Shown in pieces: positions 8,193 through 15,910 of a DNA stretch of 64,000 nt. A model generated the notes under the pieces. That model had not been told where the DNA came from and made no database searches. It worked only from the letters and a program-made list of their open reading frames with translations. The number at the start of each line of letters is the position of its first letter. Position 1 is the first letter of the stretch. The position numbers and the translations under genes were made by a program. This DNA is from Chloroflexus aggregans DSM 9485. Its GTDB lineage: Bacteria; Chloroflexota; Chloroflexia; Chloroflexales; Chloroflexaceae. Location of the stretch: assembly GCF_000021945.1 (NCBI RefSeq), contig NC_011831.1:2431353-2495352 (forward strand). The letters run 5' to 3'.

Positions 8193-10604
8193 TTACCGAT
8201 TGACTAAGGGGATGTAGATCGTAGCTTGGGTTGATGCTGCGCCACCTGGCGTCAGGGTAACGGTCGGAGTGGCCGTCGTCGTGGCCGTCGGTGTCGTCGT
8301 GGCCGTCGTCGTGGCCGTCGTCGTGGCCGTCGGTGTCGTCGTGGCCGTCGCCGTGGCTGTCGCCGTCGGAGTGGCCGTCGGTGTCGCCGTCGCCGTCGGT
8401 GTCGCCGTTGGGCTAGCAGTAGCAGTGCTTGTCGGAGTTAGCGAAGGCGTGTTTGTTGGTGTCGGACTCGGGTCGGGTTCAGGCGGCAGATCGGTACAGA
8501 GTACGTTAGCCCATAAGGTAGCCATTGCGCTAAACCCGGCAGTGGTGGGATGGATGTTATCGGCGCTTCCATTACTCGGATTGGTTGTGATGATCTGATC
8601 CTGATGGGCGTCGAAATAGCTGTAAAAGTCAGGACCGAGCCGAATCGGTGCCGTATCGTCGAGTTCGTCAACCAATGCAACGATGCTGCTGTTGAAAGCC
8701 TGTGTTGTGGTGCGACGGGTAGTTGCCTGGCTTGCCGTGCCATCGTTGCGCCATGGCAGCCGGGCAACCCATAAGGCAAGATCGGGGCGGTCTTGGCGGA
8801 GGGCATTGATCACCGCCCGTAGGTCTTCTTTGTACACACTGGCCGGCATAAGGTTGTTGTAGATATTGGTGGTTGATGTTGCTGTAGCATCGTTTGTACC
8901 TACCTGTAAGAGTATCTGTTCGGCTCCGAGATCGGTGATATGCTGGCGGTAAACCGCCGCTTTGCCGAGAACATTGAGGTAGCCGGCAGTACCAATCCGG
9001 TCTGAGCCGGTTGTATTGCCGTAGAGGTCACGAGCGGTGCGAATGCCGCTAAAACCATCATTGACGATGAAGACCGGACTGTTGAGACAGGTGGTCAAGA
9101 GGTTGTTAAGCTCAATCTGATAACCGGCATAATAGATATTGGTATAGCCGGTACTGTCGGCTTGCGTATTATCCGCTTGTGGATAGTTGCGACCATCACT
9201 GCTGCGTGGGTATCCGCTACCGCTCACCGGTGGACTGGTGAATGGGTAGCCATCACTGGCACCGGTAAGGGTTGAACCCGGTGGAACTCGGTAAAATCCC
9301 CACTTGCCGGCGGTAATCGAGTCGCCAATACTGATGAACACTCGTCCGTAACCGACCGGGGCGATGGTGCGGCTCAGCGATCCGGTAGTGCCATTAACAA
9401 GGATGGTGGCTGTTACGGTATACTCGGCACGGCGTGGCAAGGTAATGGTTGCTTGCCAGCCATCGCCTGCCGTTGTATCGTCGATGGTCTGGGTGAAGCC
9501 GGGACCACTGACAGTAAAGCGCACCCCGTCAAACCCGCTGGGCGGATCGGTTACGGTTGCTTGCAGCCGCAAGACCGGATCGGTCTGAATATAGGGGATC
9601 TGAAACACATCTTTGGTGGTCAGTGGGCCAGGGGCGGGTGATGAAGCTGCCGGGAGATCGGCATCGATGATCAGCATGCCGGTTACCGGATCGATCGGGC
9701 GCGGTGTGCCGTTGGCATCGAGAATCGTTAAGGCGAGCACCGGTTCACTTTGTGCCGGACGGATGGTAAAGGTTCGAGTTGATGTTGAACCGGGTGGCAG
9801 TAGGTGGAGATACTGGACGATCAGATCACCGGTCGCCTCATCATACTCGGTCACATAATCAATGCCGGGAGCAAGGGTCACACCGGCGCGTTGGACCGAT
9901 GGTTCACCACCGGTCCAGTTTCTCACTCGTAGGCGCGGATAGCGCACGATCCCGTTCGATGGAGTAATCTCCACCGCTCCGCTGGCTGCTAATCCGACTC
10001 CGGATGTTGAAGCGATACCGGCTAATGACGGGGCAGTAGTTGTTTTAGGTAACGCCTCACCGGCCCACGCATCGAGGAAGAGGAGCCAATGTTGGCTCGA
10101 CGGTGTGATCGCGACCGGTTGGAGAAAAGCTCCGGTACTGGTATCGGGAGCGAGATGAGGACCGCTGATGGTGGCCGGGCCGTTAACAGTTATGGCAATC
10201 TGACCACCGGCCCATACTTCATAGGTTACGGTGGTAGGACCGGTGGTGTAGGTGATTTGCACACGCACGGGTGATGAGTGCATGAGCATCGGCGTAGTGA
10301 TGATCGGTTGGTTTGCCGATGTTTGCACTTGCACCAAGACCGAATCGGATGCAACGAGATTATGGTTCCCTGCCGGATCGCGTCGTAAGTCACGCCATGC
10401 ACTGATACCGCGAGTAGTGAACGTGAGGGCAAAGCGGTATGGCATGACCACATCGATCTGTCCATCAGGCCCTGGTTGCACATACAATTCGCGATTAAGC
10501 GGTTGGGCTACGGCAGGTGGTTGCAACGTTCCACTCGCCGCCCCTAATCCGAGCAGGACAGCAAAGCTGATAAGGAGGATGCGATAGATAGGTGGTAGCG
10601 ACAT
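8193..10604 (-). CDS. Secreted SGNH/GDSL-type esterase with Pro/Thr-rich tail
   Basis: 803 residues from ATG 10604, which begins just before a clear signal peptide. An upstream in-frame start would add 20 residues overlapping pglF-like coding. The N-terminal 400 residues are beta-rich without a recognised family. The hydrolase domain follows: block I GDSIT with nucleophile Ser429, block III GTND, and a late D-x-x-H in DNIHPTTAGF. This set defines SGNH hydrolases, which deacetylate or de-esterify carbohydrates and lipids. After the domain comes a long Pro/Thr/Ala-rich linker and a C-terminal Ile-Tyr-Ile-Pro-Leu-Val-Asn-Arg tail, also seen in the hydrolase at 15911. It is the last gene of the minus-strand bacillosamine-type cluster, 22 bases below the pglF-like gene, so surface glycan is a plausible substrate. 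Confidence 0.85.
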   Translation of the reverse strand: MSLPPIYRILLISFAVLLGLGAASGTLQPPAVAQPLNRELYVQPGPDGQIDVVMPYRFALTFTTRGISAWRDLRRDPAGNHNLVASDSVLVQVQTSANQPIITTPMLMHSSPVRVQITYTTGPTTVTYEVWAGGQIAITVNGPATISGPHLAPDTSTGAFLQPVAITPSSQHWLLFLDAWAGEALPKTTTAPSLAGIASTSGVGLAASGAVEITPSNGIVRYPRLRVRNWTGGEPSVQRAGVTLAPGIDYVTEYDEATGDLIVQYLHLLPPGSTSTRTFTIRPAQSEPVLALTILDANGTPRPIDPVTGMLIIDADLPAASSPAPGPLTTKDVFQIPYIQTDPVLRLQATVTDPPSGFDGVRFTVSGPGFTQTIDDTTAGDGWQATITLPRRAEYTVTATILVNGTTGSLSRTIAPVGYGRVFISIGDSITAGKWGFYRVPPGSTLTGASDGYPFTSPPVSGSGYPRSSDGRNYPQADNTQADSTGYTNIYYAGYQIELNNLLTTCLNSPVFIVNDGFSGIRTARDLYGNTTGSDRIGTAGYLNVLGKAAVYRQHITDLGAEQILLQVGTNDATATSTTNIYNNLMPASVYKEDLRAVINALRQDRPDLALWVARLPWRNDGTASQATTRRTTTQAFNSSIVALVDELDDTAPIRLGPDFYSYFDAHQDQIITTNPSNGSADNIHPTTAGFSAMATLWANVLCTDLPPEPDPSPTPTNTPSLTPTSTATASPTATPTATATPTATPTATATATATTTPTATTTATTTATTTPTATTTATPTVTLTPGGAASTQATIYIPLVNR
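8245..8478. repeat. Low-complexity microsatellite coding a Pro/Thr-rich linker
   Basis: Hexanucleotide-like GTCGTGGCC/GTCGGTGTC units run through the 3' end of the SGNH esterase gene. On the minus strand they encode alternating Thr, Ala and Pro, probably an extended wall-spanning linker. The pattern is prone to slippage and length change. Confidence 0.85.
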
Positions 10605-10626
10605 AGAACAATTCTCTGCCCAGACG

Positions 10627-12579
10627 TTAATCGCTTGCCATCTGTCGTTTCCACAGCGGTTCACCCACAGCCTGTTCGCGCGGCTTGGGTTCAGTCATCG
10701 GTAGTGGCATCGGTTGTTTGAAGGTCGGAACGAGCCGATGCAAGGTACGGAGGAGCAAGGCCGTATCTTCATGAAAGGCTGCCATCTCAAGGATACGGAT
10801 CTGATCGGCGAGTGCGCGAGGGACAAACTGTGAAGCGTTGCGTGCGATAAAGATTTTGGCGTGCTCGGTGCGCTGATATTCTTCCCCCTCGATAAACAGC
10901 TCTTCGTACAGCTTCTCGCCGGGACGGAGGCCGGTAAAGACGATATCAATATCGCGTCCGACCTGTAAACCGGACAACTCGATCATATCGCGCGCGAGAT
11001 CGACGATGCGGATCGGTTCACCCATATCGAGGACAAACACTTCGCCGCCCTTCCCCAACACCGAGGCTTGGAGTGTCAATTGCACCGCTTCAGGGATGGT
11101 CATAAAGAACCGGCGCATCTCCGGATGGGTAACGGTGACCGGACCACCGGCGGCGATCTGCTGCTTGAACGTCAATACGACCGATCCGCGTGAACCGAGC
11201 ACATTACCGAAACGTACTGCGACGTATGCTCGTCCGGTTAATCGGGCCGCTTCGTGAACCAGCAGCTCGGCTACCCGTTTCGTGGCCCCCATCACACTGG
11301 TGGGATTAACAGCTTTGTCGCTCGAGATCATCACAAAGTGGCTCACGTTAACCTGCATTGCCGCGCTCAGGAGATTGCGCGTCCCGAGTACGTTATTGGT
11401 CACCGCTTCAGACGGATGCAATTCCATCAACGGCACGTGCTTGTGCGCTGCCGCGTGAAAAACGATCTCGGGTTGGTATTGTTCAAAGATATGCATAACA
11501 CGCTCGGCAAAGCGAATATCGGCGATGATCGTAGTGAGACGGGTAGCAGACGTTACTTGCCGGCGTAGCTCCTGTTCGATGGTAAACACCGAGTTTTCGC
11601 CGTGACCGAGGATTATCAACTCGGCCGGCTCGGCGCGCAGGATCTGACGGCAGAGTTCGGAACCGATCGAGCCACCCCCACCGGTCACCATCACGCGCTT
11701 GCCACGCAACAGATTATGGACGGCGACAATGTCGGTCTGCACCGGTTTCCGACGCAATAGGTCTTCAATCTGCACGTTACGCAATTGATTAACGCTAACC
11801 TTCCCGTCGAGCATTTCGTAGAGACCGGGCATAATTTTGGTTTTGACCCCGGTTCGCTCACAGAGTTCGACAATGCTACGAATCTCTTTGCCGGTGGCCG
11901 AAGGCATCGCGATGATGACCAGATGCGCACTATATTCACGGGCCAGGCGCGGTATGTCGAAGCGATTTCCGAGTACCGGTATGCCATAGATGCACATACC
12001 GAACTTAAGCGGGTCATCATCGAGAAACCCAACCGCTACCATACCAAGTTGCGGATTATCACGCAATTCACGCGCGATCATCGTACCAGCCGAGCCGGCA
12101 CCCATAATCAACACTCGTTGCTGCTTACCGTTGATTTCACCCTTACGCTTGCGCTGCATTAGCTGATGGTGCCAGTGCAGGCGTGATAACAGGCGTGGCC
12201 CAATCGTCATAACGAGGTTAAAACAGAAGAAGATAACCGGTACCGACCGCGGGAGGAGAGCCATTGGTATGATACCGGCAACGATGAACGTGGTTGGTGC
12301 GGCGATGATCATAGCGAGTGACACCGCCGAAATAAGCAATAGTAGTTCGTCAAGGGAAGCGTAGCGCCAATAGCGTGCATAGACACCCAATTGTCGAAAG
12401 ACAAAGAGGTGGATCGGTGTGGCAAGCGCTGCCAGTATAAACCAACCCATAAGTGCTGCGCCTGACGGTAATTCGTCAAGACGTACCACAAAGCTCAAGT
12501 AGGCGGCAATAGGTAACAAGATCGTATCAAGCAAGAAAAAATAACGATTGCGGGTTGGTGAGGATAATTCGAGCTTCAA
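10627..12579 (-). CDS. pglF: CapD/PglF-type nucleotide-sugar 4,6-dehydratase
   Basis: 650 residues with the layout of membrane-bound UDP-GlcNAc 4,6-dehydratases (WbpM, PglF, FlaA1 family). Four hydrophobic segments lie in the first 130 residues. A first Rossmann-like domain has GAGSAGTMIARE, and a second, catalytic SDR domain starts at VTGGGGSIGSELCRQIL. The catalytic area reads SSDKAVNPTSVMGATKR, the long-type dehydratase signature in which Asp-Lys replaces the usual Tyr motif. The product would be a UDP-4-keto-6-deoxy sugar. The start is a TTG at 12579, supported by AAGGAG six bases upstream. With the three genes upstream on the same strand it completes a bacillosamine-type pathway. The pglF symbol is by family; substrate is inferred. 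Confidence 0.87.
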   Translation of the reverse strand: MKLELSSPTRNRYFFLLDTILLPIAAYLSFVVRLDELPSGAALMGWFILAALATPIHLFVFRQLGVYARYWRYASLDELLLLISAVSLAMIIAAPTTFIVAGIIPMALLPRSVPVIFFCFNLVMTIGPRLLSRLHWHHQLMQRKRKGEINGKQQRVLIMGAGSAGTMIARELRDNPQLGMVAVGFLDDDPLKFGMCIYGIPVLGNRFDIPRLAREYSAHLVIIAMPSATGKEIRSIVELCERTGVKTKIMPGLYEMLDGKVSVNQLRNVQIEDLLRRKPVQTDIVAVHNLLRGKRVMVTGGGGSIGSELCRQILRAEPAELIILGHGENSVFTIEQELRRQVTSATRLTTIIADIRFAERVMHIFEQYQPEIVFHAAAHKHVPLMELHPSEAVTNNVLGTRNLLSAAMQVNVSHFVMISSDKAVNPTSVMGATKRVAELLVHEAARLTGRAYVAVRFGNVLGSRGSVVLTFKQQIAAGGPVTVTHPEMRRFFMTIPEAVQLTLQASVLGKGGEVFVLDMGEPIRIVDLARDMIELSGLQVGRDIDIVFTGLRPGEKLYEELFIEGEEYQRTEHAKIFIARNASQFVPRALADQIRILEMAAFHEDTALLLRTLHRLVPTFKQPMPLPMTEPKPREQAVGEPLWKRQMASD

Positions 12580-13013
12580 GTCGAGCTCCTTTCCGGTTGC
12601 TCCTGCTGGAATCAGTACAACACGACTTATCGGTCAGTGAGACAACTATTACTTCGTTAGTCGGCTTTCTGCCTAAAATGCTACGCTCTGTAAGTGAACA
12701 AGTGATGTGAGCTTGACAGTGAGGTGATGAGAATCTTGTTAGAAAAGGTAGTATTCTCGTTTCGCTTGGGTGTACAGATGGTTTGCACCGTTCATTGTCT
12801 CACCGCCGGTAATGCTCTGTGAAGCGTCAATGCTAAGATAGCCCTTCCGCGTCGTTGAGGGCACATTTGTAGGAAGCTGAGCGGACGGAGAGGCTGAGTA
12901 TCGAACGAGCGATATGTCAATGAAGATGGTATGTATCTTTACCTCTCAGCGTGCTGAAAAGAGCGGAAGGGCACGTTATGCCGTGCCCTCTTGCATGAGG
13001 AACCAACCGTAAC
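12580..13013. other. Intergenic region upstream of the pglF-like gene
   Basis: About 430 bases without a credible gene. It holds a stem-loop just below the aminotransferase gene (12968-12989) and presumably a promoter for the minus-strand pglF-like gene, but I see no convincing -35/-10 pair. Confidence 0.5.
12968..12989 (-). terminator. Stem-loop downstream of the aminotransferase gene
   Basis: AGGGCACG (12968-12975) pairs with CGTGCCCT (12982-12989) around a six-base loop. It lies about 25 bases after the stop of the minus-strand aminotransferase gene. The downstream sequence on that strand contains CTCTTTTC but no strong T-run, so termination is possible rather than certain. Confidence 0.5.
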
Positions 13014-14183
13014 TCAGGCGGTGAGGGCAGCGCGCAGCCGTTCTACTACCTCGCTCACCTGAGCTTCGCTCATCACACTGGAAAAAGGAAGAGCCAGTGA
13101 TACGTCGCCGAGGCGTTCGGTGATGGGAAAATCGCCGCGTTCGTAGCCGAAGCGTTCTTGGTAGAAAGGTTGGAGATGGATCGGAGTAAAGTACGGACGG
13201 CTGGGAATGCCGGCAGCCGCGAGACGTTGCATGACGGTGTTGCGATTGGCCGGTGGCAGAATCCGCACCACATACACAAACCAGCTCATGCGTGTTGTGT
13301 GGGGACTGAGCTGAGGACACTCAACCAGTTCGAGGTCGGCCAGTTGCTCGTGATACCACGCCGCGACTTGGGAGCGGCGGGCAATGAGTTCTTCGATCCG
13401 ACTCAATTGCACAACACCTAAAGCTGCACTCAGCTCGTCAAGTCGATAGTTGTAGCCGAGCCGCGTATGGTTGAGCCATGCATCGAAGACATCACGGCCC
13501 TGATTGCGTAACGAGCGGAAGAGTGTTGCCCATTCATCGTGAGGCGTCACAATCATCCCACCCTCGCCGGTAGTCATCTGCTTGTTGGGATAAAAGGCAA
13601 AGACAGCAGCATCACTCAGCGTACCGGCCATGCGCCCTTTGTAGGTCGATCCAATGGCTTCGCAGGCATCTTCGATCACATACAAACCGTATTCGGCAGC
13701 TACGGTGTTGATCGGATCCATATCGGCAGGTTGGCCAAAGGCATGCACCGGCATAATCGCCTTCAAAGTGCCGATTGACCCGTGTCGGCGTGGCAGCCAA
13801 CGGGTGGCAGCGGCGCCACCGCGCATCAGATCGTGTACTGCCTCGGCAACGAGCTGCGGATCAATGTTACCGGTGACCGGATCAACGTCGACGAAGACGG
13901 GAATGGCCCGTTCGTAGAGAATGCTATTCGCCGAAGCGATAAACGAGAATGGCGTGGTAATCACCAGATCGCCGTCACGCGCTCCGGTGGCGATACAGCA
14001 GAGATGTAAGCCGCTGGTTCCAGAGTTGACACCGATGGCGTGCGGAAGACCAACATAGCGGGCCATTGCCTGCTCGAAAGCAACTATCTGTGGTCCAATG
14101 CTTAAATAGCCGGTCTGCAACACCTGATTGACGGCCGCAATCTCGGCGGCAGTAATGTCTGGCGATGACATTGGGATCGACAC
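13014..14183 (-). CDS. pglE: DegT/DnrJ/EryC1/StrS (PglE-like) sugar aminotransferase
   Basis: 389-residue PLP enzyme of the sugar aminotransferase family, which converts UDP-4-keto-6-deoxy sugars to 4-amino sugars. Family marks are visible: SGTSGLHL near the N-terminus for cofactor phosphate, VIEDACEAIGSTYKG with the pyridine-binding Asp, and FAFYPNKQMTTGEGGMI with the Schiff-base Lys. The later GYNYRLDELSAALGVVQL block is also typical. The start is a GTG at 14183 with GGAGGT five bases upstream. It lies between pglD-like and pglF-like genes, so it would act on the dehydratase product. The symbol is by family and context. Confidence 0.87.
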   Translation of the reverse strand: MSIPMSSPDITAAEIAAVNQVLQTGYLSIGPQIVAFEQAMARYVGLPHAIGVNSGTSGLHLCCIATGARDGDLVITTPFSFIASANSILYERAIPVFVDVDPVTGNIDPQLVAEAVHDLMRGGAAATRWLPRRHGSIGTLKAIMPVHAFGQPADMDPINTVAAEYGLYVIEDACEAIGSTYKGRMAGTLSDAAVFAFYPNKQMTTGEGGMIVTPHDEWATLFRSLRNQGRDVFDAWLNHTRLGYNYRLDELSAALGVVQLSRIEELIARRSQVAAWYHEQLADLELVECPQLSPHTTRMSWFVYVVRILPPANRNTVMQRLAAAGIPSRPYFTPIHLQPFYQERFGYERGDFPITERLGDVSLALPFSSVMSEAQVSEVVERLRAALTA

Positions 14184-14294
14184 AATCTACCTCCTCAACT
14201 TGGCGCAACTTCGTTAGGGCAGGGTGGGAAGCGTAGCATTACTGCGTCTTGGTACGATCGCGTTCAGGTTACGGACGTTGTGCATTATCGACGA

Positions 14295-14984
14295 CTAAGC
14301 ATCGTGCGGCGTGGTTGTGTCGAGACGCGGATCAGTCCCTCCTGTGCGGGTACGCAACGGGCGCGCCGGTACGCCAACGACTACCGTTTCAGATGGCACA
14401 TCCCGGTGGATCAATGCGCCGGCACCGGCAATGCTCCACGCACCAACGCGGCGTTGTGGCATCACAATCGCTCCAATCCCGATCAATGATCCGGTGCCGA
14501 TCACAACATCACCTCCGGTATGAACGCCAGGTGCGATGTGGACATGGTCACCGATCTGATTGTGATGGTCGATGGTGCATCCGGTATTGAGAATAACGTT
14601 GGCGCCGATCACGCTACCGGGATTGATAATAACACCGGCACAGACCATCGTGCCGGGACCAATGATGACATCGGCGGCAATAATGGCAGTTGGATGGATA
14701 GCGCACACGATGGTTTCACCACGCTGCTGTAGCGTATCAAATAACCGTGCCCGTACCCGGTTATCACCAATCGCGATGACGACGCCCTCATGCGCTATGT
14801 CGCTTATCGCAGCGAGTGGCCCTAATACAGGCAACCCAAGAGCCTGTGTACCTTGACGGCGTGGATTGTCGTCAAGATAGCCGATGGGTTGGTAGAGATT
14901 GCCGTTCGCAGCCGCTCGTAACAGGATGTCGGCTACGACCTGACCGTGTCCACCTGCACCAAGAATGAGAATGCGTTGTGTCAT
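14295..14984 (-). CDS. pglD: PglD/NeuD-type sugar O/N-acyltransferase
   Basis: 229 residues. An N-terminal Rossmann-like segment (LILGAGGHGQVVADIL) binds the nucleotide-sugar. A left-handed beta-helix of hexapeptide repeats (V-I-I-G-P-G, V-V-I-G-T-G and similar) follows, as in PglD and NeuD. The catalytic His of the family is visible in the Asp-His-His stretch of TIDHHNQIGDHVHIAPG. In the bacillosamine route this enzyme acetylates the 4-amino group made by the PglE-type aminotransferase. It sits between pglC-like and pglE-like genes on the same strand. No strong ribosome site precedes ATG 14984. Acetyl-CoA is the likely donor by family; substrate is inferred. Confidence 0.87.
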   Translation of the reverse strand: MTQRILILGAGGHGQVVADILLRAAANGNLYQPIGYLDDNPRRQGTQALGLPVLGPLAAISDIAHEGVVIAIGDNRVRARLFDTLQQRGETIVCAIHPTAIIAADVIIGPGTMVCAGVIINPGSVIGANVILNTGCTIDHHNQIGDHVHIAPGVHTGGDVVIGTGSLIGIGAIVMPQRRVGAWSIAGAGALIHRDVPSETVVVGVPARPLRTRTGGTDPRLDTTTPHDA

Positions 14985-15055
14985 AGATCAGCCGACGTAT
15001 CTGTACGTTGATGCGGAGCAGAGACCGCAGGATGCGTCGAGATGACGGTAAGTCA

Positions 15056-15703
15056 TCACAACGGGCTTTCGGGTTGAATTGGTGACGGTGGGATGCGCGG
15101 GGGCGAACCACGAAACTCTTCGGCGGTAGCGTGGCCGGGTTGGCTAATCCCTTCACGCTGTAATACTTTCCAGCAGGTCAGAGCCAAAATCTTCAGATCA
15201 AGCCATAGCGATAAGTGGTCGACGTAATAGACATCGTAGGCAAACTTCGCATCCCACGAAAGTGCGTTGCGTCCGTTGATCTGGGCCAACCCGGTAATGC
15301 CCGGTAACACCTCGTGCCGGCGGCGTTGCTCAGGAGTATACCGGTCCAGATATTGCATGAGCAGCGGTCGCGGCCCGACTAAGCTCATTTCACCACGCAA
15401 CACACAGAACAGTTCGGGGAGTTCGTCAAGACTGGTACTGCGTAAAAAACGACCAAACCGCGTGAGTCGTTGTTCGTCGGGCAAGAGATTACCCTGTGCG
15501 TCACAGGCGTTGGTCATGGTACGAAACTTCAGCATGGTAAACGGGCGGCCATACAAGCCGGGCCGCTGCTGCCGGAAAAAGATACCGGGGCCGAGGTTGA
15601 TGCGCACCAGGATGGCGATGAGTGCCATCACCGGCGCCAGCACGATCAGGGCCGGAATAACGATCATCAGATCAAGCAGCCGTTTTCCATAACGACGGTA
15701 CAT
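15056..15703 (-). CDS. pglC: PglC/WcaJ-type phosphoglycosyl transferase
   Basis: 215-residue monotopic phosphoglycosyl transferase that moves a phospho-sugar from UDP-sugar to undecaprenyl phosphate. One hydrophobic N-terminal segment (reentrant helix) precedes the catalytic core FRQQRPGLYGRPFTMLKFRTM. The Asp-Glu pair (SLDELPELFCVLRGEMSLVGPRPLL) and the C-terminal ITGLAQINGRN are intact. The length matches PglC-type small enzymes rather than the larger WbaP/WcaJ forms. A GGAG lies just before ATG 15703. It is the first gene of the pglC-D-E-F order on the minus strand, so it probably starts assembly of a lipid-linked glycan on a diacetyl-bacillosamine-like sugar. Confidence 0.88.
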   Translation of the reverse strand: MYRRYGKRLLDLMIVIPALIVLAPVMALIAILVRINLGPGIFFRQQRPGLYGRPFTMLKFRTMTNACDAQGNLLPDEQRLTRFGRFLRSTSLDELPELFCVLRGEMSLVGPRPLLMQYLDRYTPEQRRRHEVLPGITGLAQINGRNALSWDAKFAYDVYYVDHLSLWLDLKILALTCWKVLQREGISQPGHATAEEFRGSPPRIPPSPIQPESPL

Positions 15704-15844
15704 AGGCGTCTCCGTGACACGATTTGTTAGTGATGACGTTATCGTATCGGGTGAAGATGTCAGTTAGATGAACGTAGGGTGATAGGGGGTGACACTCTAT
15801 ACAATTCGGGGCATCTTCTGCCGATTTGTTTCCGATAATGGGCG

Positions 15845-15873
15845 TTGCGTATGATAGGCTGAGAGCATAAAAT
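15845..15873 (+). promoter_or_regulatory. Possible sigma-70-type promoter for the glycoside hydrolase
   Basis: TTGCGT at 15845-15850 and TAAAAT at 15868-15873 are separated by exactly 17 bases and lie 37 bases before the hydrolase start. Confidence 0.45.
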
Positions 15874-15910
15874 CGGGTGGATCACGTTCTTTCTGGAGAA
15901 GAGAGGGGCT

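Noticed and set aside
10605-10664. Longer start of the SGNH esterase
   Set aside because: It would overlap the pglF-like gene, and the signal peptide begins at ATG 10604.
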